Assembly (NCBI GenBank): GCA_003116995.1
Contig: BDSL01000017.1
Span: 1,054,001 to 1,118,000 of the forward strand
DNA length: 64,000 nucleotides
Direction of reading: 5' to 3'
Source: Yamagishiella unicocca
Taxonomy: Eukaryota; Chlorophyta; Chlorophyceae; Chlamydomonadales; Volvocaceae
Shown here: positions 1 to 12,800 of the stretch, one piece after another
Layout of the letters: every line of letters starts with the position of its first letter
How positions within the stretch are numbered: position 1 is the first letter of the stretch
Notes under the pieces: model-generated
Told to the model about the DNA's origin: nothing
Seen by the model: the letters and a program-made list of their open reading frames with translations, nothing else
The model's database searches: none
Made by a program: the position numbers and the translations under genes

Positions 1-100
1 GTACGAAGCGTGAATGCGTAATGGAAAATTTTGACAGATCGATATCAGCGATAGGTGCTGGGCGGGCCCGACCCCGAGAATGAACGCAGCCACCCCTACC
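1..100 (+). repeat. Left part of a duplicated segment (paralogue at 20,876)
   Basis: About 95 bases match 20,876-20,990, with small indels. The shared text runs from the GAAGCGTGAATGCGTAATGG stretch through a GATATCAGCGATAGG stretch. In the second copy the similarity then jumps straight to what is found here at about 3,378. The segment is therefore split in this copy by the satellite array and its flanks. No coding signal is seen. Confidence 0.75.
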
Positions 101-210
101 AAACGTGTACCGCTATGAGTCTGGCCTCTTAAGCATTTTCCTTAGTTAAGCCCGGGTCAAGTGGCTTTTAGCAGCACATGGAAGCACTCCTGGCTTGCTT
201 GATGCTGGAT

Positions 211-2330
211 TTAGCCCCCCGCGCCCCACCAGCTCTCAAATATCATACTAGGTACTAGTTGGGCGCGGCGGCGGTGGCCTAGGGTCGCGTACGGCAACAA
301 TCGGGCACTTTCCCTCTCCAAGGCCCTCCAGCAGCAAGGGAGCGCCTGGACCGCCGAAAGCGGGATTGCTCTCCTGGTGAAAGCCAGACCAGGCCCCCGC
401 GCCCCACCAGCTCTCAAATATCATACTAGGTACTAGTTGGGCGCGGCGGCGGTGGCCTAGGGTCGCGTACGGCAACAATCGGGCACTTTCCCTCTCCAAG
501 GCCCTCCAGCAGCAAGGGAGCGCCTGGACCGCCGAAAGCGGGATTGCTCTCCTGGTGAAAGCCAGACCAGGCCCCCGCGCCCCACCAGCTCTCAAATATC
601 ATACTAGGTACTAGTTGGGCGCGGCGGCGGTGGCCTAGGGTCGCGTACGGCAACAATCGGGCACTTTCCCTCTCCAAGGCCCTCCAGCAGCAAGGGAGCG
701 CCTGGACCGCCGAAAGCGGGATTGCTCTCCTGGTGAAAGCCAGACCAGGCCCCCGCGCCCCACCAGCTCTCAAATATCATACTAGGTACTAGTTGGGCGC
801 GGCGGCGGTGGCCTAGGGTCGCGTACGGCAACAATCGGGCACTTTCCCTCTCCAAGGCCCTCCAGCAGCAAGGGAGCGCCTGGACCGCCGAAAGCGGGAT
901 TGCTCTCCTGGTGAAAGCCAGACCAGGCCCCCGCGCCCCACCAGCTCTCAAATATCCTACTAGGTACTAGTTGGGCGCGGCGGCGGTGGCCTAGGGTCGC
1001 GTACGGCAACAATCGGGCACTTTCCCTCTCCAAGGCCCTCCAGCAGCAAGGGAGCGCCTGGACCGCCGAAAGCGGGATTGCTCTCCTGGTGAAAGCCAGA
1101 CCAGGCCCCCGCGCCCCACCAGCTCTCAAATATCCTACTAGGTACTAGTTGGGCGCGGCGGCGGTGGCCTAGGGTGGCGTACGGCAACAATCGGGCACTT
1201 TCCCTCTCCCAGCCCCTCCAGCAGCAAGGGAGCGCCTGGACCGCCGAAAGCGGAATTGCTCTCCTGGTGAAAGCCAGACCAGGCCCCCGCGCCCCACCAG
1301 CTCTTAAATATCATACTAGGTACTAGTTGGGCGCGGCGGCGGTGGCCTAGGGTCGCGTACGGCAACCATCGGGCACTTTCCCTCTCCCAGCCCCTCCAGC
1401 AGCAAGGGAGCGCCTGGACCGCCGAAAGCGGGATTGCTCTCCTGGTGAAAGCCAGACCAGGCCCCCGCGCCCCACCAGCTCTCAAATATCATACTAGGTA
1501 CTAGTTGGGCGCGGCGGCGGTGGCCTAGGGTCGCGTACGGCAACAATCGGGCACTTTCCCTCTCCCAGGCCCTCCAGCAGCAAGGGAGCGCCTGGACCGC
1601 CGAAAGCGGAATTGCTCTCCTGGTGAAAGCCAGACCAGGCCCCCGCGCCCCACCAGCTCTTAAATATCATACTAGGTACTAGTTGGGCGCGGCGGCGGTG
1701 GCCTAGGGTCGCGTACGGCAACCATCGGGCACTTTCCCTCTCCCAGCCCCTCCAGCAGCAAGGGAGCGCCTGGACCGCCGAAAGCGGGATTGCTCTCCTG
1801 GTGAAAGCCAGACCAGGCCCCCGCGCCCCACCAGCTCTCAAATATCATACTAGGTACTAGTTGGGCGCGGCGGCGGTGGCCTAGGGTCGCGTACGGCAAC
1901 AATCGGGCACTTTCCCTCTCCCAGGCCCTCCAGCAGCAAGGGAGCGCCTGGACCGCCGAAAGCGGAATTGCTCTCCTGGTGAAAGCCAGACCAGGCCCCC
2001 GCGCCCCACCAGCTCTTAAATATCATACTAGGTACTAGTTGGGCGCGGCGGCGGTGGCCTAGGGTCGCGTACGGCAACAATCGGGCACTTTCCCTCTCCC
2101 AGCCCCTCCAGCAGCAAGGGAGCGCCTGGACCGCCGAAAGCGGAATTGCTCTCCTGGCTAAAGCCAGACCAGCCCCCCGCGCCCCACCAGCTCTCAAATA
2201 TCATACTAGGTACTAGTTGGGCGCGGCGGCGGTGGCCTAGGGTCGCGTACGGCAACAATCGGGCACTTTCCCTCTCCCAGCCCCTCCAGCAGCAAGGGAG
2301 CGCCTGGACCGCCGAAAGCGGGACTAAGCC
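211..2330. repeat. 178-bp tandem satellite, about 12 units
   Basis: The same 178-bp unit recurs head to tail; the ACTAGGTACTAGTT motif appears at roughly 248, 426, 604, 782 and so on at exact 178-bp steps to 2,206. Units are nearly identical, with GC-rich text, a CTCAAATATC AT-patch and an imperfect palindrome centred on GTAC. From about 1,138 onward two unit types alternate (AACAATCGGG versus AACCATCGGG; CTTAAATATC versus CTCAAATATC), making a 356-bp dimer. The 115-residue minus-strand frames that repeat with the unit are by-products of its periodicity and are not called as genes. The last unit breaks up after 2,327. Confidence 0.95.
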
Positions 2331-2339
2331 GGCCCCCCC

Positions 2340-3377
2340 GCTGTAGGAGTTCTCTCTGGGGCGCAGTGGGCGACTGCCGGCAAGGGCTGTGATTGTGGGG
2401 GCGGGCAAAACCCCCAATGAAAGCGCGAGCACCGCGCCTTGCACGATAACATGGTGGGTGCACGCCCGAGCGTCAATCACATCTGCAGCATTCACTGAGT
2501 GTAGTCCGAGCCCTTCCTGGCGCTTAGGGTGGTCTCCTTAGGAGCGCGCTTAGGATCGACTTGTCTAGGCCCGCAGAGCTCAAGTAAGCTCGCAGGTCAT
2601 CTTCAGAAGGTGTAACGCTATGCAATGAACAGCCTACGTGACAAGAACCGCGGTCGTCAACGCCACCGAGATAGCGACAGTCGTTCCTCTTGTGCATTTT
2701 GACCGCAACACATCGGACTCTGAAGGGGTCTCACCCCTTTACGTATTATACTGATTGGACTTGGCAAAGAAGCCCTGTACGGACGCTCGTGTAGCGTTAC
2801 TTTCCCGCGGCTTTACTTTTGCGAGGAATGGCGAGTGCATTGCCATACAGGAGTGGCAGAGTGGCCGTCCTGGCCGTCCGCGCGCCTCCTGGCCCGCCCA
2901 AAGTGCTTTGCTGGCCTCCCATGGACGTGCATCGCTCCACAAAAGCGCGTCGCCACAGCTCCTGCGACGCTCGAGCGACCCGAAAAAGTTCCGTAGGAAG
3001 GTTCTCTGCCGAAATGTCGCGCGAGCCGACCAGAACCTGCAGTTGCCAGGTCGAAACAGGGCGCATTCCGCCGGAGCGTCCGCCCTGGGTCGGCCAGCTG
3101 GACGAGCGTGTACGGCGCCCGGCCCGCCGGCACCCGATATCCTGAGATAGAGGCTGATACCAGAGTTAATGTGCCAAGCCACAGTGTTGTTTACATACTT
3201 CATCCGAATTATTTGGAATTTAATATGCTCCCATGACACCACCCAATAGCCCGGACCAGGAACCGACGAACCAGCCACAACATCCCCCGAATATGGGATC
3301 GGAGTGCCGCAGGCAGTAGTAACTAGAGAGTATGACTAGCCCGGCGACAAGTATGTAAAGCCAGTCATTGTGCACCA
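2340..3377. other. Non-repeat stretch, no recognisable gene
   Basis: This separates the satellite from the duplicated segment. It is absent from the 20.9-kb copy. A GC-rich patch at 2,755-3,150 holds overlapping open frames on both strands (131 aa plus, 179 aa minus). None shows a family motif, a convincing start context or splice borders, so no gene is called. Confidence 0.5.
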
Positions 3378-4945
3378 GTCAGCCTATCTGATAGTCAGAC
3401 AGGACTGGACGGCTCATGTGCCGGTAGGTACTATCGAAATGAGTAACTCCTGCTCAAGCTTCCTGGTTAGCCCTATGGGCTATGGCTCAAGTTCTACCAA
3501 ACACTCCAAGCCTAGCCGCCCAACTCACCACCCACTCTTTTTTGACCTCAGAAAAATTAAATGTTAGTTATGACGGCAAGGTACCAAAGAAATATTACCA
3601 AAGTGAACGCGACGGAAGATATGGTGCAGTCCATTGCATCTGTGGATGTTATTACCGGCGTCGAATTCACTAATGGGTATTAGTACCAGAACGGAATTCA
3701 GCGATACATTGTGCACGGACAACAGGGCGGTAGGGATGACTTGGGATGGCCACTTTTTCTCCATGCAGGTGTGAGAACGCACATGCGGCGGGTGCTATGC
3801 CAAAAGTGGGCCTTGAGTACTATGCAAGTATGTGAAGTCTTCTCTAGAAGTAAGCAGGAATGGACATGGCACACGAACCAGGTCTTAGCAGAGTGTCAGC
3901 AGTAAACTGCTGTTACCGTATGCCCGAATGCTGTCGTCTGAATCCATAGTTCCTTCTGGGTCCTACTTTCGAAGTCCTATGACAACCAAGCGCCCGCCAT
4001 GTCAAATAAGTGTAATAATTGGCGGTAAGTGAAACTGCGAGTCCTCCAGCCAGGGCGAACCCAACGGAGAGGCCCTCTTTTCAATAGTAAGTAAACCCTG
4101 CCAAACCCTGCCAAATCAGACTCGCACAACATAAGTGTATGGCATAACTCCTACACTGACTTCGATGGGCAGGGTCAGGAAGGTTTCCTCTTTCCGGGCG
4201 AAAAACAGCTTTCCTTGCTTGGGTCCTGTTGGGTCCCTTTAAGGAACCTTGGCTAACACGCCGAATGCATCCAGCAGGTACATCAACCCCACATAAGTCG
4301 AACCCTCTTTCCGGGATTACATGCTGAAACGGCGGTCAGGCAATACAGACGGCTGGGGTCCCGACGACGCTGCTGCATCCCCACAATATTACACCCAGAT
4401 ACCCGAACGAATGCAGCCTGCCTGCTGCTGCCGCCAAGCAAGCATCACAACATAAACAGCCTGATGAATTTTATGCTGCATGCGAAAGCACAGCCTCAAA
4501 ATGTCTCGCAATACAGGCGTCTTGGGTCCCTCTGACGACCATGGAACCCCTCCTCTCATAACAACGGTACATAGAGGCTTGCTGTCAGAACTGCCGTGGT
4601 GTCGATATGGATAGCTTCCAACGAGAGCGACCGCCAACAAGCGAACTAAAGGTAAATAATGTAGCTAAGATGATGCGGTGTTACAGTATGCTAAGATGCT
4701 AGGATACGGAAGGATTAATGCTTAGAAACATGGGATATAAAAGTGTAGTGCTTTCCGACGCGTGTCTCATAATCATCACCTACGGATCACACGCACTTGC
4801 TTATTAGGTACATTTGAACTGTATTTATAACAATTGGGAAAGCTGTGTACGCACGTATGGGGCCATTCGGCTGGTGCGTGCAGGTACGTGCCAGCAGCGA
4901 CAGCATTACTTGCTTGACTGTATGGCATTACACGGAACGAAGTAA
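3378..4945 (+). repeat. Right part of the duplicated segment (paralogue at 20,990-21,977)
   Basis: Long collinear stretches match 20,990-21,977. Examples are the GAGTAACTCCTGCT stretch near 3,440, the CAACCAAGCGCCCGCCATGTC stretch near 3,983, and the AAGCAAGCAT stretch near 4,433. The match ends abruptly after CGGAACGAAGTAAG in both copies. The copies differ by many substitutions and by indels of tens to hundreds of bases, so this is an old duplication or a dispersed element. No intact frame is conserved between them. Confidence 0.8.
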
Positions 4946-4949
4946 GGGC

Positions 4950-5860
4950 CACTTCGCCATGTGGTAATATTTAGCCAATTCGCGCCCATACATTCCCGCC
5001 AACGACCAAAAGCCAAAAACGCCTTGGCTGACCGTGATTGGGGTCCCAAAACCCGTTCATTCGACGAGCCCCCGCCAGCCCGCCGGCACTGCTGACAACT
5101 AACTGCACAGCCGCCTCGGACGCAATCAAGAAATCCCGAAGTGCATTCCGGGCCGTCAGAGCATTCCCCGACGTCTGAAGGGCCCAACATCCCACAAGTA
5201 AGTACCCGGTACAAGTATTCCACCACCGGTACATTGAAACACCACGGACCTGCTGGCACCAGCGGCTCGCTAGCAACATCTTGCATCGGGGGCAGGGCCG
5301 CCAGCGTCGTGATCACCCGCCGGATATCGTCCGGCATCCCATCCATCCCCATCCATGGGCCCCGGTCCTGCGCTGTAAGCCGGTTGCGGGGCCCGAAAGC
5401 CGGTTGCGCCTCCCTCAGATAGGTGCTAAGGCCAGTAACCCACGGAGGCCGGCGCGCCGTCTCTGGGAACTAGCAGCCATTGCCAGTACAAGACGCAGGG
5501 CCCACCCAGCCCAGCGCGCCCGCACGTGCTCTTTGAAGGCAATGGCCCGGAAACCCCCGAAGGATGGGTGCCCGACCAGAAGCCGCCGTACGTGGAACAC
5601 CTGTAGCTCGTCGCTCCCGAGCAGCTGGGGCTAAATCCCGGTCAACGAGCTGCGCCGCCGCCCGCTCTAGCCCTTTCACAATGGTGTCAGGGGCCAGGCC
5701 TCTATGCTCCATGTGCCAGGTGATACGGTGCATCCCATCTGCCGCGGCCGCTGTAGCCCAGCCCAAAACCGACAGACGTAACCTTGCATTCCGCGCATAC
5801 CTAGTCAACACCTTCTCCCCTTGCGCCTCCCAGTCCATCACAGGAGACACCCCGATGTCA
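4950..5860 (-). pseudogene. Remnant coding sequence of an unrecognised, probably mobile, element
   Basis: Minus-strand frames here look protein-like but are not joined. One frame (about 5,850 down to 5,470) contains DWEAQGEKVLTRYARN, then ITWHMEHRGLAPDTIVKGLE. It is continuous with the upstream 33-bp repeats read as an 11-residue repeat. A second frame (5,352 down to 4,960) has MPDDIRRVITTLAALPP and ends with SRSAKAFLAFGRWRECMGA. That last motif recurs almost unchanged on the plus strand at about 24,360-24,420 (SRSAKAFLAFDRWRECMGA), showing a dispersed coding family. A frame break lies between 5,470 and 5,350. I do not recognise the family; a gag-like or transposon ORF is a guess. Confidence 0.5.
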
Positions 5861-5869
5861 TCCACCGCC

Positions 5870-8800
5870 TGCGCACAGCTTTCCATGCTGTCACCCACCG
5901 CCCGCACACATCTGACCACGATGTCACCCGCTGCCCTTACACTGCTGTCCACACTGTCACCCGCCGCCCGCACACTGCTGTCCACGCTGTCACCCGCCGC
6001 CCGCACACAGCTGTCCACGCTGTCACCCGCAGCCCGCACACAGCTGTCCACGCTGTCACCCGCCGCCCGCACACAGCTGCCCACGCTGTCACCCGCCGCC
6101 CGCACACAGCTGTCCACGCTGTCACCCGCAGCCCGCACACAGCTGTCCACATTGTCACCCGCCGCCCGCACACAGCTGTCCACGCTGTCACCCGATGCCC
6201 ACACACAGCTGTCCACACTGTCACCCGCCGCCCGCACACAGCTGTCCATGCTGTCACCCGCCGCCCGCACACAGCTGTTCATGCAGTCACCCGCCGCCCT
6301 CACACAGCTGTCCACGCTGTCACCCGCCGCCCGCACACAGCTGTTCATGCAGTCACCCGCCGCCCGCACACAGCTGTCCCGCTGTCACCCGCTGCCCGCA
6401 CACAGCTGTTCATGCAGTCACCCGCCGCCCGCACACAGCTGTCCATGCTGTCACCCGCCGCCCGCACACAGCTGTCCACGCTGTCACCCGCCGCCCGCAC
6501 ACAGCTGTTCATGCTGTCACCCGCCGCCCTCACACAGCTGTCCACACTGTCACCCGCCGCCCACACACAGCTGTCCACGCTGTCACCCGCCGCCCGCACA
6601 CAGCTGTCCCGCTGTCACCCGCCGCCCGCACACAGCTGTCCATGCTGTCACCCGCCGCCCGCACACAGCTGTTCATGCAGTCACCCGCCGCCCGCACACA
6701 GCTGTCCATGCTGTCACCCGCCGCCCGCACACAGCTGTCCATGCTGTCACCCGCCGCCCGCACACAGCTGTTCATGCAGTCACCCGCCGCCCGCACACAG
6801 CTGTCCATGCTGTCACCCGCTGCCCACACACAGCTGTCCACACTGTCACCCGCCGCCCGCACACAGCTGTCCATGCTGTCACCCGCCGCCCGCACACAGC
6901 TGCCCACGCTGTCACCCGCCGCCCGCACACAGCTGTCCACGCTGTCACCCGCCGCCCGCACACAGCTGTCCATGCTGTCACCCGCCGCCCGCACACAGCT
7001 GTCCATGCTGTCACCCGCCGCCCGCACACAGCTGTTCATGCAGTCACCCGCCGCCCGCACACAGCTGTCCATGCTGTCACCCGCTGCCCACACACAGCTG
7101 TCCACACTGTCACCCGCCGCCCGCACACAGCTGTCCATGCTGTCACCCGCCGCCCGCACACAGCTGTCCACACTGTCACCCACCGCCCGCACACAGCTGT
7201 TCATGCAGTCACCCGCCGCCCGCACACAGCTGTCCACACTGTCACCCGCCGCCCGCACACTGCTGTCCACGCTGTCACCCGCTGCCCACAGACAGCTGTC
7301 CACGCTGTCACCCGCCGCCCGCACACAGCTGTCCACACTGTCACCCGATGCCCACACACAGCTGTCCACACTGTCACCCGCCGCCCGCACACAGCTGTCC
7401 ATGCTGTCACCCGCCGCCCGCACACAGCTGTTCACATTGTTACCCGCTGCCCACACACAGCTGTCCACGCTGTCACCGACCGCCCGCACACAGCTGTCCA
7501 CACTGTCACCCGCCGCCCGCACACAGCTGTCCACGCTGTCACCCGCCGCCCGCACACAGCTGTCCACGCTGTCACCCGCCGCCCGCACACAGCTGTCCAT
7601 GCTGTCACCCGCCGCCCGCACACAGCTGTTCATGCAGTCACCCGCCGCCCGCACACAGCTGTCCCGCTGTCACCCGCTGCCCGCACACAGCTGTCCACGC
7701 TGTCACCCGATGCCCACACACAGCTGTCCACACTGTCACCCGCCGCCCGCACACAGCTGTCCATGCTGTCACCCGCCGCCCGCACACAGCTGTTCATGCT
7801 GTCACCCGCCGCCCTCACACAGCTGTCCACACTGTCACCCGCCGCCCGCACACAGCTGTTCATGCAGTCACCCGCCGCCCGCACACAGCTGTCCACACTG
7901 TCACCCGCCGCCCGCACACTGCTGTCCACGCTGTCACCCGCTGCCCACAGACAGCTGTCCACGCTGTCACCCGCCGCCCGCACACAGCTGTCCACACTGT
8001 CACCCGATGCCCACACACAGCTGTCCACACTGTCACCCGCCGCCCGCACACAGCTGTCCATGCTGTCACCCGCCGCCCGCACACAGCTGTTCACATTGTT
8101 ACCCGCTGCCCACACACAGCTGTCCACGCTGTCACCGACCGCCCGCACACAGCTGTCCACACTGTCACCCGCCGCCCGCACACAGCTGTCCACGCTGTCA
8201 CCCGCCGCCCGCACACAGCTGTCCACGCTGTCACCCGCCGCCCGCACACAGCTGTCCATGCTGTCACCCGCCGCCCGCACACAGCTGTTCATGCAGTCAC
8301 CCGCCGCCCGCACACAGCTGTCCCGCTGTCACCCGCTGCCCGCACACAGCTGTCCACGCTGTCACCCGATGCCCACACACAGCTGTCCACACTGTCACCC
8401 GCCGCCCGCACACAGCTGTCCATGCTGTCACCCGCCGCCCGCACACAGCTGTGCACGCTGTCACCCGCCGCCCGCACACAGCTGTCCACGCTGTCACCCG
8501 CTGCCCATACACAGCTGTCAACACTGTCACCCGCCGCCCGCACACAGCTGTCCACGCTGTCATCCGATGCCCACACACAGCTGTCCACACTGTCACCCGC
8601 CGCCCGCACACAGCTGTCCATGCAGTCACCCGCCGCCCGCACACAGCTGTCCATGCTGTCACCCGCCGCCTGCACACAGCTGTTCATGCAGTCACCCGCC
8701 GCCCGCACACAGCTGTCCATGCTGTCACCCGCCGCCCGCACACAGCTGTCCACACTGTCACCCATCGCCCGCACACATCTGTCCATGCTGTCACCCGCCG

Positions 8801-11800
8801 CCCGCACACAGCTGCCCATGCTGTCACCCGCCGCCTGCACACAGCTGTTCATGCAGTCACCCGCCGCCCGCACACAGCTGTCCCGCTGTCACCCGCCGCC
8901 CGCACACAGCTGTCCACACTGTCACCCGCCGCCCGCACACAGCTGTTCATGCAGTCACCCGCCGCCCTCACACAGCTGTCCACGCTGTCACCCGCCGCCC
9001 GCACACAGCTGTCCACGCTGTCATCCGCCGCCTGCACACAGCTGTTCATGCAGTCACCCGCCGCCCGCACACAGCTGTCCCGCTGTCACCCGCTGCCCGC
9101 ACACAGCTGTCCATGCTGTCACCCGCCGCCCGCACACAGCTGTCCACGCTGTCACCCGATGCCCACACACAGCTGTCCACACTGTCACCCGCCGCCCGCA
9201 CACAGCTGTCCATGATGTCACCCGCCGCCCGCACACAGCTGTTCATGCAGTCACCCGCCGCCCGCACACAGCTGTCCACGCTGTCACCCGATGCCCGCAC
9301 ACAGCTGTTCATGCTGTCACCCGCCGCCCGCACACAGCTGTCCACACTGTCACCCGCCGCCCGCACACAGCTGTTCATGCAGTCACCCGCCGCCCTCACA
9401 CAGCTGTCCACGCTGTCACCCGCCGCCCGCACACAGCTGTTCATGCTGTCACCCGCCGCCCGCACACAGCTGTCCCGCTGTCACCCGCTGCCCGCACACA
9501 GCTGTTCATGCAGTCACCCGCCGCCCGCACACAGCTGTCCATGCTGTCACCCGCCGCCCGCACACAGCTGTCCACGCTGTCACCCGCCGCCCGCACACAG
9601 CTGTTCATGCAGTCACCCGCCGCCCTCACACAGCTGTCCACGCTGTCACCCGCCGCCCGCACACAGCTGTTCATGCAGTCACCCGCCGCCCGCACACAGC
9701 TGTCCACGCTGTCACCCGCCGCCCGCACACAGCTGTTCATGCAGTCACCCGCCGCCCGCACACAGCTGCCCACGCTGTCACCCGCCGCCCGCACACAGCT
9801 GTCCATGCTGTCACCCGCCGCCCGCACACAGCTGTTCATGCAGTCACCCGCCGCCCGCACACAGCTGCCCACGCTGTCACCCGCCGCCCGCACACAGCTG
9901 TCCATGCTGTCACCCGCCGCCCGCACACAGCTGTTCATGCAGTCACCCGCCGCCCGCACACAGCTGTCCATGCTGTCACCCACCGCCCGCACACAGCTGT
10001 TCATGCAGTCACCCGCCGCCCTCACACAGCTGTTCATGCAGTCACCCGCCGCCCGCACACAGCTGCCCACGCTGTCACCCGCCGCCCGCACACAGCTGTT
10101 CATGCAGTCACCCGCCGCCCACACACAGCTGTCCCGCTGTCACCCGCTGCCCACACACAGCTGTCCATGCTGTCACCCGCCGCCCGCACACAGCTGTTCA
10201 TGCAGTCACCCGCCGCCCGCACACAGCTGTTCACATTGTTACCCGCTGCCCACACACAGCTGTCCACGCTGTCACCCGCCGCCCGCACACAGCTGTCCCG
10301 CTGTCACCCGCTGCCCGCACACAGCTGTTCATGCAGTCACCCGCCGCCCGCACACAGCTGTCCACGCTGTCACCCGATGCCCACACACAGCTGTCCCGCT
10401 GTCACCCGCCGCCCGCACACAGCTGCCCACGCTGTCACCCGCAGCCCACACACAGCTGTCCACACTGTCACCCGCCGACCGCACACAGCTGTCCACGCTG
10501 TCACCCGCAGCCCACACACAGCTGTCCACGCTGTCACCCGCCGCCCGCACACAGCTGTTCATGCAGTCACCCGCCGCCCGCACACAGCTGTCCACACTGT
10601 CACCCGCCGCCCGCACACAGCTGTCCATGCAGTCACCCACAGCCCGCACACAGCTGTCCACGCTGTCACCCGCCGCCCGCACACAGCTGTCCACGCTGTC
10701 ACCCGCCGCCCGCACACAGCTGTTCATGCAGTCACCCGCCGCCCGCACACAGCTGTCCACACTGTCACCCGCCGCCCGCACACAGCTGTCCATGCAGTCA
10801 CCCACAGCCCGCACACAGCTGTCCACGCTGTCACCCGCCGCCCGCACACAGCTGTCCATGCTGTCACCCGCCGCCCGCACACAGCTGTCCACGCTGTCAC
10901 CCGCCGCCCGCACACAGCTGTCCCGCTGTCACCCGCTGCCCGCACACAGCTGTTCATGCAGTCACCCGCCGCCCGCACACAGCTGTTCACGCTGTCACCC
11001 GCCGCCCGCACACAGCTGTCCCGCTGTCACCCGCTGCCCGCACACAGCTGTCCATGCTGTCACCCGCCGCCCGCACACAGCTGTTCATGCAGTCACCCGC
11101 CGCCCACACACAGCTGTCCACGCTGTCACCCGATGCCCGCACACAGCTGTCCATGCTGTCACCCGCCGCCCGCACACAGCTGTTCATGCAGTCACCCGCC
11201 GCCCGCACACAGCTGTCCACACTGTCACCCGCCGCCCGCACACAGCTGTCCACACTGTCACCCGCTGCCCACACACAGCTGTCCATGCAGTCACCCGCCG
11301 CCCGCACACAGCTGTCCACGCTGTCACCCGCCGCCCGCACACAGCTGTCCACGCTGCCACCCGCCGCCCGCACACAGCTGTCCACACTGTCACCCACCGC
11401 CCGCACACAGCTGTCCATGCAGTCACCCGCAGCCCGCACACAGCTGTCCACGCTGTCACCGACCGCCCGCACACAGCTGTCCACACTGTCACCCACCGCC
11501 CGCACACAGCTGTCCACGCTGTTACCCAACGCCCGCACACAGCTGTCCACACTGTCACCCGCCGCCCGCACACAGCTGTCCATGCTGTCACCCGCTGCCC
11601 ACACACAGCTGTCCACGCTGTCACCCGCCGCCCGCACACAGCTGTCCATGCTGTCACCTGCCGCCCGCACACAGCTGTCCACGCTGTCACCCGCCGCCCA
11701 CACACAGCTGTCCCGCTGTCACCCGCTGCCCGCACACAGCTGTCCCGCTGTCACCCGCTGCCCGCACACAGCTGTTCATGCAGTCACCCGCCGCCCGCAC

Positions 11801-12800
11801 ACAGCTGTTCACGCTGTCACCCGCCGCCCGCACACAGCTGTCCCGCTGTCACCCGCTGCCCGCACACAGCTGTCCATGCTGTCACCCGCCGCCCGCACAC
11901 AGCTGTTCATGCAGTCACCCGCCGCCCGCACACAGCTGTCCCGCTGTCACCCGCTGCCCGCACACAGCTGTCCACGCTGTCACCCGCCGCCCGCACACAG
12001 CTGTCCACACTGTCACCCGCCGCCCGCACACAGCTGTCCACACTGTCACCCACCGCCCGCACACAGCTGTCCATGCAGTCACCCGCAGCCCGCACACAGC
12101 TGTCCATGCTGTCACCCGCCGCCCGCACACAGCTGTCCATGCTGTCACCCACCGCCCGCACACAGCTGTCCATGCTGTCACCCGCCGCCCTCACACAGCT
12201 GTCCACACTGTCACCCACCGCCCGCACACAGCTGTCCACGCTGTCACCCGCAGCCCGCACACAGCTGTCCATGCTGTCACCCGCCGCCCGCACACAGCTG
12301 TCCATGCTGTCACCCACCGCCCGCACACAGCTGTCCATGCTGTCACCCGCAGCCCGCACACAGCTGTCCATGCAGTCACCCGCCGCCCGCACACAGCTGT
12401 CCACGCTGTCACCCGCCGCCCGCACACAGCTGTCCATGCTGTCACCCGCCGCCCGCACACAGCTGTCCACACTGTCACCCACCGCCCGCACACAGCTGTC
12501 CATGCAGTCACCCGCAGCCCGCACACAGCTGTCCATGCTGTCACCCGCCGCCCGCACACAGCTGTCCATGCTGTCACCCACCGCCCGCACACAGCTGTTC
12601 ATGCTGTCACCCACCGCCCGCACACAGCTGTCCACACTGTCACCCACCGCCCGCACACAGCTGTCCATGCAGTCACCCGCAGCCCGCACACAGCTGTCCA
12701 TGCTGTCACCCGCCGCCCGCACACAGCTGTCCATGCTGTCACCCGCCGCCCGCACACAGCTGTCCATGCTGTCACCCGCCGCCCACACACAGCTGTCAAC
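5870..12800. repeat. 33-bp minisatellite, about 210 units
   Basis: The unit reads CTGTCCACGCTGTCACCCGC then CGCCCGCACACAG (33 bp) and repeats for ~6.9 kb with point variants: TTCATGCAG for TCCACGCTG, GCTGCCCAC or GATGCCCAC for GCCGCCCGC. Occasional 32-bp units (CTGTCCCGCTGTCACCCG...) shift frame. Because 33 is divisible by three and no plus-strand frame holds a stop, all three plus frames are open. One runs from an ATG at 5,564 to a stop at 13,322-13,324 (2,586 residues) and cycles through LSTLSPAARTQ, CHPPPAHSCP and VTRRPHTAVHA repeats. On the minus strand only the CVRAAGDSVDS frame is long, and each 32-bp unit breaks it. I treat this as a satellite, not an established gene. Confidence 0.93.
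7201..8450. repeat. 659-bp higher-order duplication within the 33-bp array
   Basis: Bases from 7,201 recur from 7,860 with the same order of unit variants, including the rare CACACTGCTGTCC, CACAGACAGCTG, TTCACATTGTTACCC and CACCGACCGCCC variants. The offset is 659 = 19 x 33 + 32, one frame-shifting unit per higher-order unit. The similarity breaks at about 8,452. Confidence 0.85.

Noticed and set aside
211..2495. Series of 115-residue minus-strand open frames starting MRAGGARGPGL
   Set aside because: They recur at exact 178-bp steps and are by-products of the satellite unit.
5870..12800. CRISPR-like array
   Set aside because: There are no unique spacers; the repeats are contiguous.
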